Below are positions 1-12,620 of a stretch of 64,000 nt of DNA, one piece after another. The position numbers and the translations under genes were made by a program. The notes under the pieces are model-generated. The model was given only the letters and a program-made list of their open reading frames with translations. It searched no databases and was not told the DNA's origin. Source of the DNA: Argyresthia goedartella (taxonomy: Eukaryota; Arthropoda; Insecta; Lepidoptera; Argyresthiidae). Location of the stretch: the NCBI GenBank assembly GCA_949825045.1, contig OX463813.1:1860001-1924000 (forward strand), read 5' to 3'. Each line of letters opens with the position of its first letter. The stretch's first letter is position 1.

Positions 1-1045
1 AGAGCGTTGTTTTTATCACTCAGTGAGCGCATTTGAAGTTTCTAACGGCACGGTCACGGTTAATTAAAAAAAGCGATCCACCTATTCGAAGACACATTTT
101 GATCAGATTCGGAGTGAGTGGCGCACCAAAAACATACAGAGTCATACAGCAGAGACAGTGGTACTGGCGGACCCTGTGATTAGAGATTCCGTGCCAGGCG
201 TAGGGCCACCACCGATAGCCAGCACGTTGAGAGCCATGAATTTATGCCTGTGGGATCATCCCAAGCGATTACGAAAAGAGTTTACAGGCCAGGGATAGGC
301 TCATAGTTAATTCATAAGTCATAGGTAAGATAGTTAAGGTCCAGGGTAGTTAGTTAAATTTAGTGTGAGGGTGTTATGTATATAGTTAGTACCTCTTTGA
401 GGCTCAGCCTTGTTCAGCCTTTTTCGAATTTAATGTCTTAATCTGATGGACATGCTTCCATAGAGCTGCTAGTATAACCCACATATTTCTCAGTGTTTAG
501 GCCCGAATAAAAGAAAGCGAGTAACTGATGTCAGGTGAACTTAAGTCTTGGTTCTGTTATTTTGTAGATATAAACCAAAGCCTGTGTGCATTTTTTACCG
601 CCTTGTATGATTTGAGTTGTTGGAATTATGAAAGTCCTTCATATTCCGGGAATAAAGGGAACATGCAGAACGATTAATTAATTATCTTTTCATAAAACAA
701 TGCATAGTAAGCTTAGTCACGTTTAGTCATTATCCATCGCCGATCGACGATGAAGACTGCAGGCTAGCTAATATAAACATGTCGAAACAAGTAATATCAA
801 AGAATTCATTTTTTATTTTTGTTAATCGATTAAATTAAGAATTATAGCTAAGTACTAGATTTATGTTAGACTCGAATCATAAAGACGCGGAAGTATGAAC
901 AACCGTGAACGCAGTCAGAGACAAGCTGTTTCGCTCAGTTCAGTAGGTATTAGCTGACGTTTGACGGGTGAGGTAAGACAGAGATGGAGCTATGGACGGG
1001 TATAGCTGTGTCGTGTCGTTCTCACAACACAACGCGCGAAACTTG
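1..1045. other. Gene-free stretch, nothing recognised
   Basis: No ORF of coding character, tRNA-like fold or recognisable transposon end was found. Composition is mixed AT-rich with a modestly GC-rich patch at about 150-250. It may be decayed repeat, but I cannot assign it. Confidence 0.5.
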
Positions 1046-1380
1046 TATCTTGTACAGTTACATACTCTAGTTTATCTCCACACATATCATAAGCTCTCTT
1101 TGATGTGTTCAGGAACCGCATGTTCGAACGGCATTGTGGCATTGATTGTTGTGGCCCTGCAGTTGTTTAGCTTGTTCAGTAATACCAACTTCACAGACAA
1201 ACTAGGGCGGCACGCAGGCGGGAGTCGGCGTTCGAAATTTGAATGTCATAATTTGACAAATTTTGGTACATTATGGTCATAATTATCAATATTCAGATAA
1301 GAAATGTGTTTTTACCAAGAAATTTATCATTATGCTGGTCGTAACGTATGGTTTTTGGACGCAGTAAAGAGAGTTAAAAT
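1046..1380 (+). repeat. MITE-like family M1, copy 1 (right end damaged)
   Basis: This is homologous to segments at 51385-51933 (+), 54850-55275 (-) and 60866-61295 (-). It has the left terminal sequence GTTTATCTCCACACATATC, the internal block with the AACTAGGGCGGCACGCAGGC motif, and ends in GCAGTAAAGAGAG where the inverted right terminus is lost. The 96-aa frame across it (992-1282) has no protein similarity I recognise and recurs only because the repeat recurs. The class (TIR DNA element) is inferred from the inverted ends of the other copies. Confidence 0.7.
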
Positions 1381-2005
1381 AATAAAGCCGTTGGAATGCC
1401 GGCCGAAGAGGTAAAAAGGTGTGACCAGTAGCATTTTTTTGTGTCTTTATCTTCTAAATATATAAAACAAAGTCTGGTTAGTTATACCACTTATAAACAA
1501 GAACAACTGGACTGATTTGAATGATCACTTAAATTATTCGTTGGATTCGTCACCGCCCCGAATAGCAGAAAACCTACCAAAAAATCAGAAAAAAACACGG
1601 TTTTTGTTTTTAGACAAAACGTTTTTTTTTTTTTTTTTTTGTAGACGCTCTAAAACATTAAAAATCTCCATATATATACCTATTTAGTACTATTACACAA
1701 ACACTGTATGTAATAATTTTATTATATAATTATATTTTACAAATTATGATGCGGTATTTTTAAAAACAGTATTCTGAAATCAGCGAAATATTTGTCCACA
1801 GCCAAGGTGCATGCTGATAACCAGCAAAGTTTTTTTGTTGATTATTTTAACAAGCAGCTTTTGCTATCCATTTGCCAGTTATAAAAAATATTTTAATTTA
1901 GATTTTAATAACTTAAACTTTTATTTTTTAAGTAATTCTTAGTTAATCTACACTTTTATTTTATAATGTATTTTGGCAATAAATTTCCATTTTCTTTCTA
2001 TTTCA
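1381..2005. other. Gene-free AT-rich stretch
   Basis: No gene seen. There is a T-run at about 1621-1640, otherwise unassigned AT-rich sequence. Confidence 0.5.
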
Positions 2006-2170
2006 TAGGGTTCTGTACCCGAAGGGTACCAAACGGGACCTATTACTAAGCCTCCGCTGTCGGTCTGTCTGTCCGTCCGTCCATCACCGGGCTCAGTCGG
2101 ATCAACCGAAATAGGTAGAGAGCTGGAATTCTCACAGAATGTGCATTTCTTTTGCCGCAACAGCATCAAA
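2006..2170 (-). repeat. Dispersed GGTTCCGTAC-type repeat, fragment
   Basis: It starts TAGGGTTCTGTACCCGAAGG and carries the run CTGTCTGTCCGTCCGTCC. This is the reverse complement of the ends seen at 6754-7113 and 12621-12998 (ACGGACGG runs, AGCGGAGTCTTAGTAATAG, GGTACGGAACCCT). Repeats of this style are very common in moth and butterfly DNA (from memory, not searched). The outer end is missing here. Confidence 0.7.
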
Positions 2171-2750
2171 TAATGAAAAATACCGATTTTCAAGAATTAA
2201 AAGATGGGTACTCCATAGAATAAATTATTGGAATGGCCATTTTTTTTAGCCATTTTGTTTTATATGTTTATCGATGAAAAGTTAACTTTTCCTATCTTAA
2301 CGGGAAACTTAACTTTTAATTGCAGGTATTGAGTTTTGTGCTAATTATTTGTATTATATGATAAAAAATTGCTCATTCGAATAATAATAAATAATATTAA
2401 GAAGTATAATTAATCACATTAATTAATATCATCATCAGCCTCTCAGGGGACCCACTGTTGGGTATAGGCCTCAATTAATTAATTAATTAATAATAAATAT
2501 TAAAATAGTTTTATTTTTATTTTTATTTTATTTCTGTAAATAAGTAGTAGTACTTTATATCTATCCACTTCTGGTTTCAATGAGCAAAGAGTTTCGTTAA
2601 CCTGAGTACATAGTTTAATACTTACGATGTAGGGCCTTGAATGGAGTCCTACCTAGTATTTAATATTTTATTATTAAAAATGAAAAAGGTATATGTACTC
2701 GTACAAAAGACTGTTGTTTTACGTTTTTCCGTGTACAACGTAAAACGTGT
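2171..2750. other. AT-rich stretch with a possible LINE 3' scrap
   Basis: At about 2428-2470 there is a short segment (CATCATCAGCCTCTCAGG, then GTTGGGTATAGGCCTC) followed by TTAATTAA repeats. It resembles, from memory, the 3' terminal part of a common lepidopteran RTE-type LINE, too short to be sure. The rest shows nothing. Confidence 0.35.
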
Positions 2751-2818
2751 GTTCCGTGGTAAGGAAACTTCATGTGCGGGTCCGATGTCCTACTCGCACT
2801 TGACCGGTTTTTTTCTTT
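2751..2818 (-). repeat. Outer end of the GGTTCCGTAC-type repeat
   Basis: TACTCGCACTTGACCGGTTT is the reverse complement of the outer end AAACCGGTCAAGTGCGAGT found at 6754. It could be the other half of the fragment at 2006, split by about 580 bp of later sequence. Confidence 0.55.
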
Positions 2819-3868
2819 CTTTGTAAATAAATAAGGTTCGGAACTCCGCCATCTTCCGCAATTGGCAGCTCATTCATCATTAACTTAGGCGATATGAAAT
2901 TCGAGGGGTCAGTGTTATATAATATATATTTAAACTGCAAATACTTAAGGAGCTCAATCACGCAACACTACGAAACCTATCGAAATAGGGTTTCTGCTTA
3001 AAACAAAAAAAACTATAAAGTCTCCGATCTGCCTTGTTAACTGATAGTATTCTACCCGGGAATAAATCCACTGTGGGAAAAAACGCGGAATAATTCAAGG
3101 AAAAAACCCTAAATGGGTTTTTTCTACGCGGGTAAAATTACATGAAGGCATCACCATACATTTATTTTTCTTATTGAAAACAACTTAATGATGGTTTCAG
3201 TCACTATCACTTATATATGTGTCGAAATTTTCTGCACCTATGTCGAAAAATTCCTCATCGTGGCTTTATATTTTTGATGTTGACGTCTGCTGATCGAAAT
3301 CTGTCGTAGGACTAGTTATTTCGCTTTTAGGGAGGGGACTGGATTGTGATTGCTCTTCTTCTTCAGCGACTGGTCTCATGTTCAGCAAATTCCAATTATA
3401 TGAAATTTCATCACCACCTCAAAACTGATACTATTTAAAAACCGATTTCAATAACTTTTTTTTACTTGAAAAAGAAACCTGCGAGATTGGTCTCCTTTTT
3501 TGAAAATTATAAATTGGTCTAGTACTTTGGTTTCTAAAGCAAAAATACTAGAATTATGCTACCATCCGGGTAAACGAAATTGTGTACTGTGACTTAACAG
3601 TCATTGTCATATGATGAATTCTGTGTAGTAGTACGGCACGGCAGTGCCCCCGCCAAGTCGAGCGCGAAGCAAACTTTGCCGTATCATCCTTTACTGGAAC
3701 CATTTCGCCGCATTTTCTCTGGATACTGGAACCTCTGGATAAGACTAGAATGCAAAAATTTTCGTCATCCATTAAGCTATAATAACATACCTAAAATTGA
3801 AAATTTCAAGACTGTAGGTCATTTAGTTCCGAAGTTAAGCGAAAGCAAAGTTTCGCATTTATGAACTC
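2819..3868. other. Gene-free stretch with one small hairpin
   Basis: No gene. A short perfect inverted repeat lies at about 3100-3124 (GAAAAAACCC and GGGTTTTTTC around TAAAT). Short frames at 3554-3864 on both strands show no known motifs. Confidence 0.45.
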
Positions 3869-3869
3869 A

Positions 3870-6575
3870 CTCACTCATGATCATCATTACACTTACTACA
3901 GAAAGACAAATAGAGGTATCTTGTGTTGAGTTGGATAGCCATATAATTTTTTGTATCACAGACATCCGAGAGATGAAAAAGGTCATGGCAATTTTGAAAT
4001 ATTCGAGAAAATTATGGAGGAAGCTCTTATTAAACTTTGTAATAACAGAAAAAAGTTAATTATTTGTGGCGATCTTAATGTAGATCTGCTTGTAGATACA
4101 ACACTGAGGCGATGATTTATAACTCTGTTCAAATCATTTAATTTATGTCATGTATTTTTAGAGCAGTCAAGAATTACACTTACCAGCCAAACTTGCTTAG
4201 ATAACGTTTTTTGTGACTGTGCATTCACAACTAAAAATGTTATTAACTGTTTACCATCCGATCACAGTGGTCAAACAGTTTCATTCCAAATTAATAGTAA
4301 AAATAAGACTGATCCATCATTTATAGGCCTATTACATCCCATAGACTAGAGATGTTAATGAAAAAATTAGACATGGGTTTGCCAGTACCGGATTTTGATG
4401 AACAAATCCCGAACAAAATCTATTCTGACTTCTTCAACATTATTCAAACATAATTCAATACAGTTTTTAAATTAAAGAAAGTCAGTGCCAACAACGTTAA
4501 ATCTAAATTTAATGACTGGGCAACATTTGGAATTCGTAAAAGTAGAGCTATCTTGTATAACCTTTTTGAACAAAAAATCTATAACTTTGATATAAAATTT
4601 CATGACTATGTTAAAAAACATTCCAAAACTTTCAAGTTGGTTTGTAGAACTGCAAAAACTTTACAAATTAATATAAAAATACAAAATTCAAATAAAAGAA
4701 TGAAAATGGTTTGGCAAGTCATAGACCGTGAAACTAACAAAGTTATACCAAGGGATAATGATTTCTGCCTAAAGATGATGATGTTGTTAAATACAACGCT
4801 GAGGTAGCTCGAGCATTTGAAACTTACTTCACCAATGCTCCCTTACTCACAATAGAGCGTCTTAATTCATCTCCATACGAAGCAGAGGCTTTGTTAAAAA
4901 ACAGAACTACAGTAATGTAGATTTTAAATTTTATCATGCATATCCCCAGGATATTGTCAAAACGTATAGATTACTTAACTTAAAAATACTGAAGACCTGT
5001 GGGGTATATCAGTCAAAGTCATTAGTTCAATAATACTTGTTATTGCCCCACACCTAGCTTATATATTTAATAAATGTGTTGATGATGAAGCTTTCCCAGA
5101 CCTCATGAAACACAGTAAACTTCCGTCTAATTTCAGACCAATATCTGTTCTTCCAGCACTAATTAAAAATTTTTAAAAGATTATACTCAATCAAATGCTC
5201 TCACACTTCAACCGTACAAAACAACTCCACGCCAAGCAATACGGTTTCACTAGGGGTAAATCGACTACGGATGCAGGTATTACCCTTATATCTCATATTT
5301 ATTCTGCATGGGGAGCCGCCCAGGACGCTATTGGTGTTTTTTGCAATCTGTCGAAGGCATTTGATTGTGTTGATCATGACATGCTACTAACGAAATTAAA
5401 TCATTACGGGGTTAGAAATAAAGCGTTGCATCTACTAAGATCATACCTAAGCAATATAATTCAAAATGCAGACGTCAACGGCGTTAAATCTGATGGATCG
5501 GGGGTAAAAATTGGCGTTCCACAAGGTTCCATATTGGGCCATTTCTTATTCCTGGTATATATTAACGATCTACATTTTATGGTGGAGAAATTGACTAACA
5601 TAGTGTTGTTTGCTGATGATAATTCACTGGTCTTCAAAATTGAAAGAAAAAAACAAAATTTTGATGATGTCAAAAGAGTATTATCTTTAACCTTGAATTG
5701 GTTCACAGTTAACAATTTATTGTTAAATGCTGGTAAAACCAAATGTATCAAATTCTCACTTCCAAATGTCAGGCAATTTGGGACCAGTTTTGGACAGCAA
5801 TACGTTAGAATTAGTAAATGACACGAAGTTTCTTGAAATAACCATTGATAACAAATTGCAGTGGGGACCCCACATAGAAAAATTGTCTGGTAAATTAAGT
5901 TCTGCAGCTTACGTAGTTAGGAACATCAGACTAAACACGGATGTGGCTACGTCTAGGCTAGTATATTTTAGTTACTTTCATAGTTTCATGTCCTATGGTA
6001 TCTTGTTGTGGGGGAAAGCAGCGGATATTCAAACTATTTTTATTTTACAGAAAAGAGCTATTCGAGCAATTTATAATTTAAAACACACAGACTCCTTAAG
6101 AGAGCTTTTAAATTTCTTTAAATTAACATATTAACTGTAGCTAGTCAATTTATTTTCGAAAATATAATGTTGTACGCAAAAACCTTACAAAATTTACCAA
6201 ACTTAGCGATAGCTGTAATGTTTACCTAAGAAATAATCACAGACTACTTGCGCCCCGGTTACCATGTTAAAGCGACTTTGTCGAAAAAGGGTTATTACAA
6301 TGTTCAAGATTACTTAAATGATAGGACTGTATGGGGTTAATCTGGCTCAAAACAGACCTTGCTGTTAATAATTTTGTACTTATTTATTCGTGCTTATTAA
6401 TTATGATAATGAGTAAATATTATATTTTGTATTAGTTAAGCATAAGCAATTTTTAAAAGAGATCTAAAAATCAATCTGTGGGAGTTTCTACGCCCTTTTA
6501 CTCCCACAGTGGTGCAATGTAGAGAAGTGTGTATATGTCAATATCTACAGTAATAAAGACATTTGGCGTTTTAGA
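3870..6575 (+). pseudogene. Decayed CR1-like LINE ORF2 (family CR1-T), copy 1
   Basis: Translation in broken frames gives an apurinic-type endonuclease block (IICGDLNVDLL near 4050-4085), an EN end block with SDHSG near 4260, a linker, then reverse transcriptase with AKQYGFTRGK, CNLSKAFDCVDHDML, GVPQGSILG and LFADDNSLVF (5195-5821), and a C-terminal block (5727-6134). Frameshifts and stops break it (for example two overlapping frames at 5727-5821). The intact relative at 9133-11391 aligns along its length. The 3' end has the UTR hairpin segment with CTCCCACAG and AATAAA at 6552-6557. The left breakpoint of the 21-kb duplication falls inside this pseudogene at 5232. RT families of this type move RNA by target-primed reverse transcription; this copy is dead. 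Confidence 0.85.
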
Positions 6576-6753
6576 ATTTTTTAATCACCAGAATAGAACT
6601 AGTACTTTCCATAAACTCAGAGAGCTGAAATTTGAAGTTTTTTATTTTATTTAATTATTAAGGCTAACCAACAGATCTTACACTAAAAATTTAACGTAAC
6701 TTAATAGCAAACATTTCGCAGTGCAGATCCAATTATAGGTTAACACAACATAT

Positions 6754-7113
6754 AAAAAACCGGTCAAGTGCGAGTCTAAATCGCGCACGAAGGGTTCCGT
6801 ACCACCGTTCAATGGAAGCGATGGTGTGGAGTGAATAGTTTAGATTTTACACAGCAAAATATTGTTTACAAAGTTATTGGTGCGGTTACTTTCACACTCC
6901 ATGTGCGTAACCAGGTGCATCCATAAATTTTTTGGTATTTGTTGTTATAGCGGCAACAGAAATACATAATCTGTGAAAATTTCAACTCTCTAGCTAGCTA
7001 TGTTCTTGAGATACAGCCTGGTTACAGACGGACGGACGGACGGACGGACGGACAGCGGAGTCTTAGTAATAGGGTCCCGTTTGGAACCCTTCGGGTACGG
7101 AACCCTAAAAAAA
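6754..7113 (+). repeat. Dispersed GGTTCCGTAC-type repeat, near full length
   Basis: It begins AAAAAACCGGTCAAGTGCGAG and contains inverted blocks AGGGTTCCGTACC (about 6788) and GGTACGGAACCCT (about 7094). A GACG-GACG tetranucleotide run at 7027-7052 precedes CAGCGGAGTCTTAGTAATAG. The inverted inner blocks suggest a short non-autonomous DNA element. Related units are at 2006 (-), 12621 and their duplicates. No coding capacity. Confidence 0.75.
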
Positions 7114-9132
7114 CATTGTGAAATGCCTACATATCACCCGTCATATAAATTAAAAAACAGCGTTTAAACAAAAAAAAAACAAGAAAAGGATGATGTTAAT
7201 ACTAAAAACTAAAAACATAGATATGCTTACTTATAACTAACTTATAACTTAAAACTAGTATATACTATAAATAAGAGTTAGGGTTTAAGGGCCACATAAA
7301 GGGAAAACTATAAAAACTAGGATAATCGAAGATCTAGAGTACCTGGTGACCCTGATTAGAAAACAATTTTGAACTGCGTCGTATTTAATTACAATAAATT
7401 ACAAGCTGCAAGTTTCCTGATAGGGACACGTTATTTAATAAATAAAAATTAAATATTAGAAAATGACTGCAGGCGCCTTCCGGGAACATTTTATGCTGCT
7501 CGTTAAGGGTATACAAAGGAATTCTATTTTAAGCAAATTAGTATGTAAAATAAAAATAACTTTGCCATGACTTATTTTTTATTGACATTGAGATTAAAAG
7601 ATATAACATAGGTAGTAACAACAGATATAACATTACGTTTTAACAAAATTGACTTGTACCCACTAACGTATAAAGAATGTTCAACGGCCAATTCACTCAA
7701 CATTAACTAAAATAATAATAATAAAAAATTCGCAGTAAGGAACCTTAGACTTGGCATGACTTAGTCTAGATTTCATTACTTTTTAGAGATAAACAAGCAG
7801 CTCCATCGAGACTAGGCTAGTTTTCTACAGAATGTTTTTGGTGGGATATTAGTTTATGCCGAGTAATATGTGTGGACTTGACAATCAGACCGACAGATTT
7901 CATAGGCTGATTTTCGCGTATTTTGACGACATTTGCATCCCGACCGGGGGCGAAAAAATAGGGCTTTATTTTTTAAAGTTTTAACTTGGTAAATTATTAT
8001 TTGTGTTTACGTTCTTCATCATTAATAATATTAAGTAGATAGGATTCGTAGTATCATTTTCATGTATATGTACAGACGAAATTTTCATCCCGACCGGGAA
8101 AGAAGAAGAGGACTTAAAGACGTTTTTTTTTTTTTTTGACTTCGTGAATTATATGATACATTTAAACGATTTCCACAGTCCCAAAATCGGGATAAACTGT
8201 CCTGAAAAAAAGAATAGTTCTAAGCAAGTCCACTGTTCGCCTCTGTTCTACGAAGTTTCGGTACACTAGCTATACCTTTTCCGATCACTGCTGATAATTC
8301 TTTATCTTTTGCTGCTTGTTCAAGCGTCCTTGAGGTTCTCGCTGTATCGAGCCGCGATAATTGTACTCAAATGCGAATCGCGAAGGCCATCTGAAAAACG
8401 TTTCATAGCGAACTTTTCGTTCAATGGTTTTTATACAGAGTATTTCTCTGAACGACTGCTTGAGACATCGTCAAATTAGCAAATGATTTTTCATTTTTGT
8501 TCCAAATATGATCTACTGTAGGCCCACATTTCGTGATAATCTGTAATCGCAATAGACTAGCTGTAAACGTTTTCATGTTACTAAGTTATTTTTCATATCT
8601 TTGATAAGATCTTTTGCGGTATAGTTACTTGACACCCGCAACCAGGGGGGCCTCACTCAATAGTTTAGGTACGTTGGATCGCCAACCCGCCCGACGGGAT
8701 CGGGACTTCAGTTAGGTTGCCGTTCGCTTGGCTTGCAGACGCCTCGCGCGCTAGCCGCTCCTCATAAGCAACTTTTCTGTGATTTTTGCAACAATAATGA
8801 CTACCTTACATTTTAGGGTGTCTAAAGGAATTGTTCACAAATAAAATTCGATTCCTTTTTAATTGAATACCTATTTCTTTATGTACCTAAAAGTAAACAC
8901 TTTACACCCAGTATAAAACAAATTACAATTACGTAAGTAAGAAGGTAGGTACCTAACTAGCCTTAGAATTTGCCAATAGCCTGAATAAGTACTAATATAA
9001 CACCACTCTTACACAGAATGGACTAAAATTCATAAACACAAATCGCACGTAGGTAACCCTAGCGTGATCAAGCGAGACAGGAGTTGACAGGACGACCTTG
9101 TGATGTCAGTGTAAAAGAAGCTCTCACACGTA
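7114..9132. other. Gene-free stretch, about 2 kb
   Basis: No gene recognised. Two related segments near 7930 and 8088 share CATCCCGACCGGG followed by a purine-rich tract, suggesting an old local duplication about 155 bp apart. A GC-rich patch (8640-8760) is followed by an AATAAA at about 8840, which could be a remnant LTR or transcript end; I cannot assign it. Confidence 0.45.
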
Positions 9133-11391
9133 GTGATGCGGTGCAACCTTAACTGCTTACCCTCCGATCACAGTGGTCAAACAGTTTCATTCCCAATTAG
9201 TATTAAGGATAAGACTGGTCCAACATTTTATAGGCCTATTACATCCCATAGACTAGAGACATATACGAAAAACTTAGATATAAATTTGCCAGTACCGGAT
9301 TTTAATGAACAGAACCCAAACAAAATCTACTCAGACTTCTTCAACATTATTCAGACAGAATTCAATAAAGTTTTCAAATTAAAGAAAGTCAGTGACTACA
9401 ACGGTAAATCTAAATTTAATGACTGGGCAACGTTTGGAATTCGTAAAAGTAGAGTTATCTTGTATGACCTTTATGATCAAAAAACCTATAACTTTGATCG
9501 AAAATTTCATGACTATGTTAAAAAATATTCCAAAACTTTCAAGTTGGTTTGTAGAACTGCAAAAACTTTACACATTAATAGAAAAATTAAAAATTCAAAT
9601 AATAGAATGAAAACAGTTTGGCAAATAATAAACCGCGAAACTGGCAAAGTTATACCAAGGGACAGTGATTTCTGCCTAAAGATAGGTGATGATGTTGTTA
9701 AATCCAACGCTGATGTTGCTCGAGCTTTTGAAACTTTCTTCACCAATGTACCCGTACTCACAACGGACAGTCTAAATTCATCTCCATTTGAAGCAGAGAC
9801 TTTATTAAAAAATAACACTAGCGTCAGTAATGTATATTTAAAATTTCATCATGTATATCCCCAGGACATTGTCAAAACGTTTAAATTACTTAACTTAAAA
9901 AATACGGAAGACCTGTGGGGTATATCAGTCAAAGTCATTGGTTCAGTAATTCTAGTTATAGCCCCACACTTAGCTTATATATTCAATAAATGTGTTGACG
10001 ATGGGGATTTTCCAGACCTCATGAAACACAGTAAACTTATACCGCTGTTCAAATCGGGAGATAAGGGCGATTCTTCAAATTTCAGACCAATATCTGTTCT
10101 TCCAACACTAAGTAAAATATTTGAAAAGATTATACTCAATCAAATGCTCTCACACTTCAACCGTACAAAACAACTCCACGCTAAACAATATGGTTTCACT
10201 AGGGGTAAATCGACTACGGATGCAGGTATTTCCCTTGTATCTCATATTTATTCTGCATGGGAGGCCGCACAGGATGCTATCGGAGTTTTTTGCGACCTGT
10301 CGAAGGCGTTTGATTGTGTTGATCATAATACGCTATTAATTAAATTAAATCATTACGGAGTTAGAAATAAAGCGTTGGATCTACTAAGATCATACCTAAG
10401 CAATAGAATTCAAAAGGCAGAAGTTAACGGCGTAAAATCTGATGGATCGGGTGTTAAAATTGGCGTTCCACAAGGTTCCATATTAGGCCCTTTCTTATTC
10501 CTGGTATATATTAATGATCTGCCTTTCATGGTGGAGAAATTAACTGACATAGTGTTGTTTGCTGATGATACTTCAATGGTCTTCAAAATTGAAAGACAAA
10601 AAGGAGATTTTGATGATGTTAATGGTGTATTGTCTTTAACCTTGAATTGGTTCACAGTTAATAATTTATTGTTAAACGCTGGTAAAACCAAGTGTATCAA
10701 ATTCTCACTTCCAAATGTCAGGCAAGTTGAGACCAGTTTGGTGTTAGACAACAGAACGTTAGAATTGGTAAATGATACGAAGTTTCTTGGAATAACCATT
10801 GATAGTAAATTGCAGTGGGGACCCCACATAGATAAATTGGCTGGTAAATTAAGTTCTGCGGCTTACGCTGTTAGGAACATCAGACAAAGCACGGATGTGG
10901 CTATATCTAGGCTAGTATATTTTAGTTACTTTCATAGTGTGATGTCCTATGGTATCTTGTTGTGGGGGAAAGCAGCGGATATTCAAACTATTTTTATTTT
11001 ACAGAAAAGAGCTATTCGAGCAATTTATAATTTAAAACGAACAGACTCCTTAAGAGAGCTTTTTAAAGAAATTGACATACTAACAGTAGCTAGTCAATTT
11101 ATTTTCGAAAATATAATGTATGTACGCAAGAACCTTACAACATTTTCCAAACTTAGCGACAGCTGTAATGTTAACCTAAGAAATAATCACAGACTATGTG
11201 CGCCCCGTTTTAGACTCGCGAAGGTTAGCAATTCTTTCAAGGGTCAGTGCATTCTCTACTACAATAAGATACCTCTGGAGATTTTGAAATTGCCATTTGA
11301 GCAATTTAAAAAGCATGTTAAAGCGACTTTGTCGAAAAAGGGATATTACAATGTTCAAGATTACTTAAATGACAGGACTGTATGGGGTTAA
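9133..11391 (+). CDS. CR1-like LINE reverse transcriptase (family CR1-T, EN-truncated)
   Basis: This is a long open frame of 752 residues (GTG at 9133, first ATG at 9136). It starts in the last endonuclease block (SDHSGQTVSF, residues 11-20), so the element is 5' truncated and lacks the endonuclease catalytic core and ORF1. RT blocks in order: SNFRPISVLPTLSKIFEK (about 315-332), CDLSKAFDCVDH (387-398), GVPQGSILGPFLF (444-456) and the catalytic LFADD (475-479). A conserved C-terminal region ends VQDYLNDRTVWG, typical of Jockey/CR1-group ORF2 without RNase H. The frame is uninterrupted, so the copy is young or constrained. It cannot be autonomous without endonuclease. It is repeated at 30454-32712 with one amino-acid change (Ile to Thr from 10904/32225). 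CR1 clade assignment is by motif style, not phylogeny. Confidence 0.85.
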   Translation: MMRCNLNCLPSDHSGQTVSFPISIKDKTGPTFYRPITSHRLETYTKNLDINLPVPDFNEQNPNKIYSDFFNIIQTEFNKVFKLKKVSDYNGKSKFNDWATFGIRKSRVILYDLYDQKTYNFDRKFHDYVKKYSKTFKLVCRTAKTLHINRKIKNSNNRMKTVWQIINRETGKVIPRDSDFCLKIGDDVVKSNADVARAFETFFTNVPVLTTDSLNSSPFEAETLLKNNTSVSNVYLKFHHVYPQDIVKTFKLLNLKNTEDLWGISVKVIGSVILVIAPHLAYIFNKCVDDGDFPDLMKHSKLIPLFKSGDKGDSSNFRPISVLPTLSKIFEKIILNQMLSHFNRTKQLHAKQYGFTRGKSTTDAGISLVSHIYSAWEAAQDAIGVFCDLSKAFDCVDHNTLLIKLNHYGVRNKALDLLRSYLSNRIQKAEVNGVKSDGSGVKIGVPQGSILGPFLFLVYINDLPFMVEKLTDIVLFADDTSMVFKIERQKGDFDDVNGVLSLTLNWFTVNNLLLNAGKTKCIKFSLPNVRQVETSLVLDNRTLELVNDTKFLGITIDSKLQWGPHIDKLAGKLSSAAYAVRNIRQSTDVAISRLVYFSYFHSVMSYGILLWGKAADIQTIFILQKRAIRAIYNLKRTDSLRELFKEIDILTVASQFIFENIMYVRKNLTTFSKLSDSCNVNLRNNHRLCAPRFRLAKVSNSFKGQCILYYNKIPLEILKLPFEQFKKHVKATLSKKGYYNVQDYLNDRTVWG

Positions 11392-11650
11392 TCTGGCTCA
11401 ACACAGACCTTGCTGTTAATAATTTTGTAATTATTTATTCCTGCTTATTAATCATAACAATTAAATTTTTCATATTTGTATTAGTTAAGCACAACCTATT
11501 TTTAAAAGAGATCTAAAAATAAATCTGTGGGAGTTTCTACGCCCTTCTTCTCCCACAGTGGTCCAATGTAGAGAAGAGGCAAAAAATGACGTTTGCTAAG
11601 TATATGTAAATATCTACAGTAATAAAGTACTTTGACTATTGACTATTGAC
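9139..11650 (+). mobile_element. 5'-truncated CR1-T LINE, copy 2
   Basis: The element runs from a truncated endonuclease to a 3' UTR with the inverted CTGTGGGAG/CTCCCACAG hairpin (about 11524-11560). It then has AATAAA at 11621 and a tail of TTGACTA 7-mers (11631-11650). 5' truncation with an AATAAA-plus-short-repeat tail fits CR1-type LINEs. No clear TSD was found. Confidence 0.8.
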
Positions 11651-12361
11651 TTGCCTGCACGGGCGGAACAACCGATTTTGTAGGTGCTTAGCGATTTTTG
11701 TACGTAGCGCAGTTGCAAGCTAGATTGCGCTTTATTGTCGCGAGCGAGAGTAGCTATTTATTTAAGTGGATTTGCGCAGTGATCTTTCTGTACGTAGTAC
11801 TATTAAATATTTTGTGCCGCAACTTAGCATTTTCGGAGAGACGGCGATAACGCCGTACCGTTTCAACCTTCTAATGTACGTCTAAGCTGCAACTCCAAAC
11901 TCCAACAGATCCTCAGGGACAATCGCTATTTGGCAGAGCTAAGTCTACCCAACCCCCACGAGGCTGGCTTGAATATAAACAGGCAGACAGATAGACAGGC
12001 GGGGAGAGTGAAATCATTTCTGTGTTGGGCTCAAATCACTTTAAATAACAATAGGGGAATAATAAAACAAGTAAATATAGAAAGGTTGAGCGAATGACCT
12101 TGAACAGCGGAATTACCTGGAATGAGCGAAAAAAAATCTGAATTGCGCGACAAAATTACTGAATTGCGTGACAAAATTACTGATTGGTTCAGCCAATGCT
12201 TATTGGCTAAATAAAGACTGTCTATATGAATTAGGGGGCCAGAGTAGGTTATGAATGGATAGAAGGAGTGAGCGGGGCGCCCTTAAATACCTCTTTATCC
12301 TTCGTGTTGGGTTGAACATATAAGAACAACAATGTCCGAAGTTAGTTTAGGTTTTAAAGCT
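11651..12361. other. Gene-free stretch
   Basis: No gene recognised. It contains a short tandem duplication (GAATTGCGCGACAAAATTACT and GAATTGCGTGACAAAATTACT, about 12138-12181) and a CAGACAGATAGACAGG run. Confidence 0.45.
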
Positions 12362-12620
12362 GCTTTTTAGGGTTTTGTAGAGAAACAAGGAACGCTTATA
12401 GTTTCGTCAAGTCTGTCTGTCCGTCTGTCCGTCCGTATGTCACAGCAACTTTTTTCCGAAACTATCAGGACTACATGGTTGAAATTTGGTTTGTATATGT
12501 AGTCTGTGGACTGCTTTACAATTTTTATACAATAAATAAAAAATTTAAAAAAATGGGGCTCCCAATACATGGAACTGAAACCAAAAAATATTTTTTTCGT
12601 GTAACCTATAATGTGTCTTT
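12362..12620 (+). repeat. Dispersed AGGGTTTTGTAGAGAAAC-type repeat
   Basis: It starts TTTTAGGGTTTTGTAGAGAA, contains a GTCTGTCTGTCCGTC run and ends in AACTGAAACCAAAAAATATT plus GTGTCTTT. The same architecture is at 16414-16620 plus 17466-17590 (interrupted by a LINE). Non-coding. Confidence 0.65.
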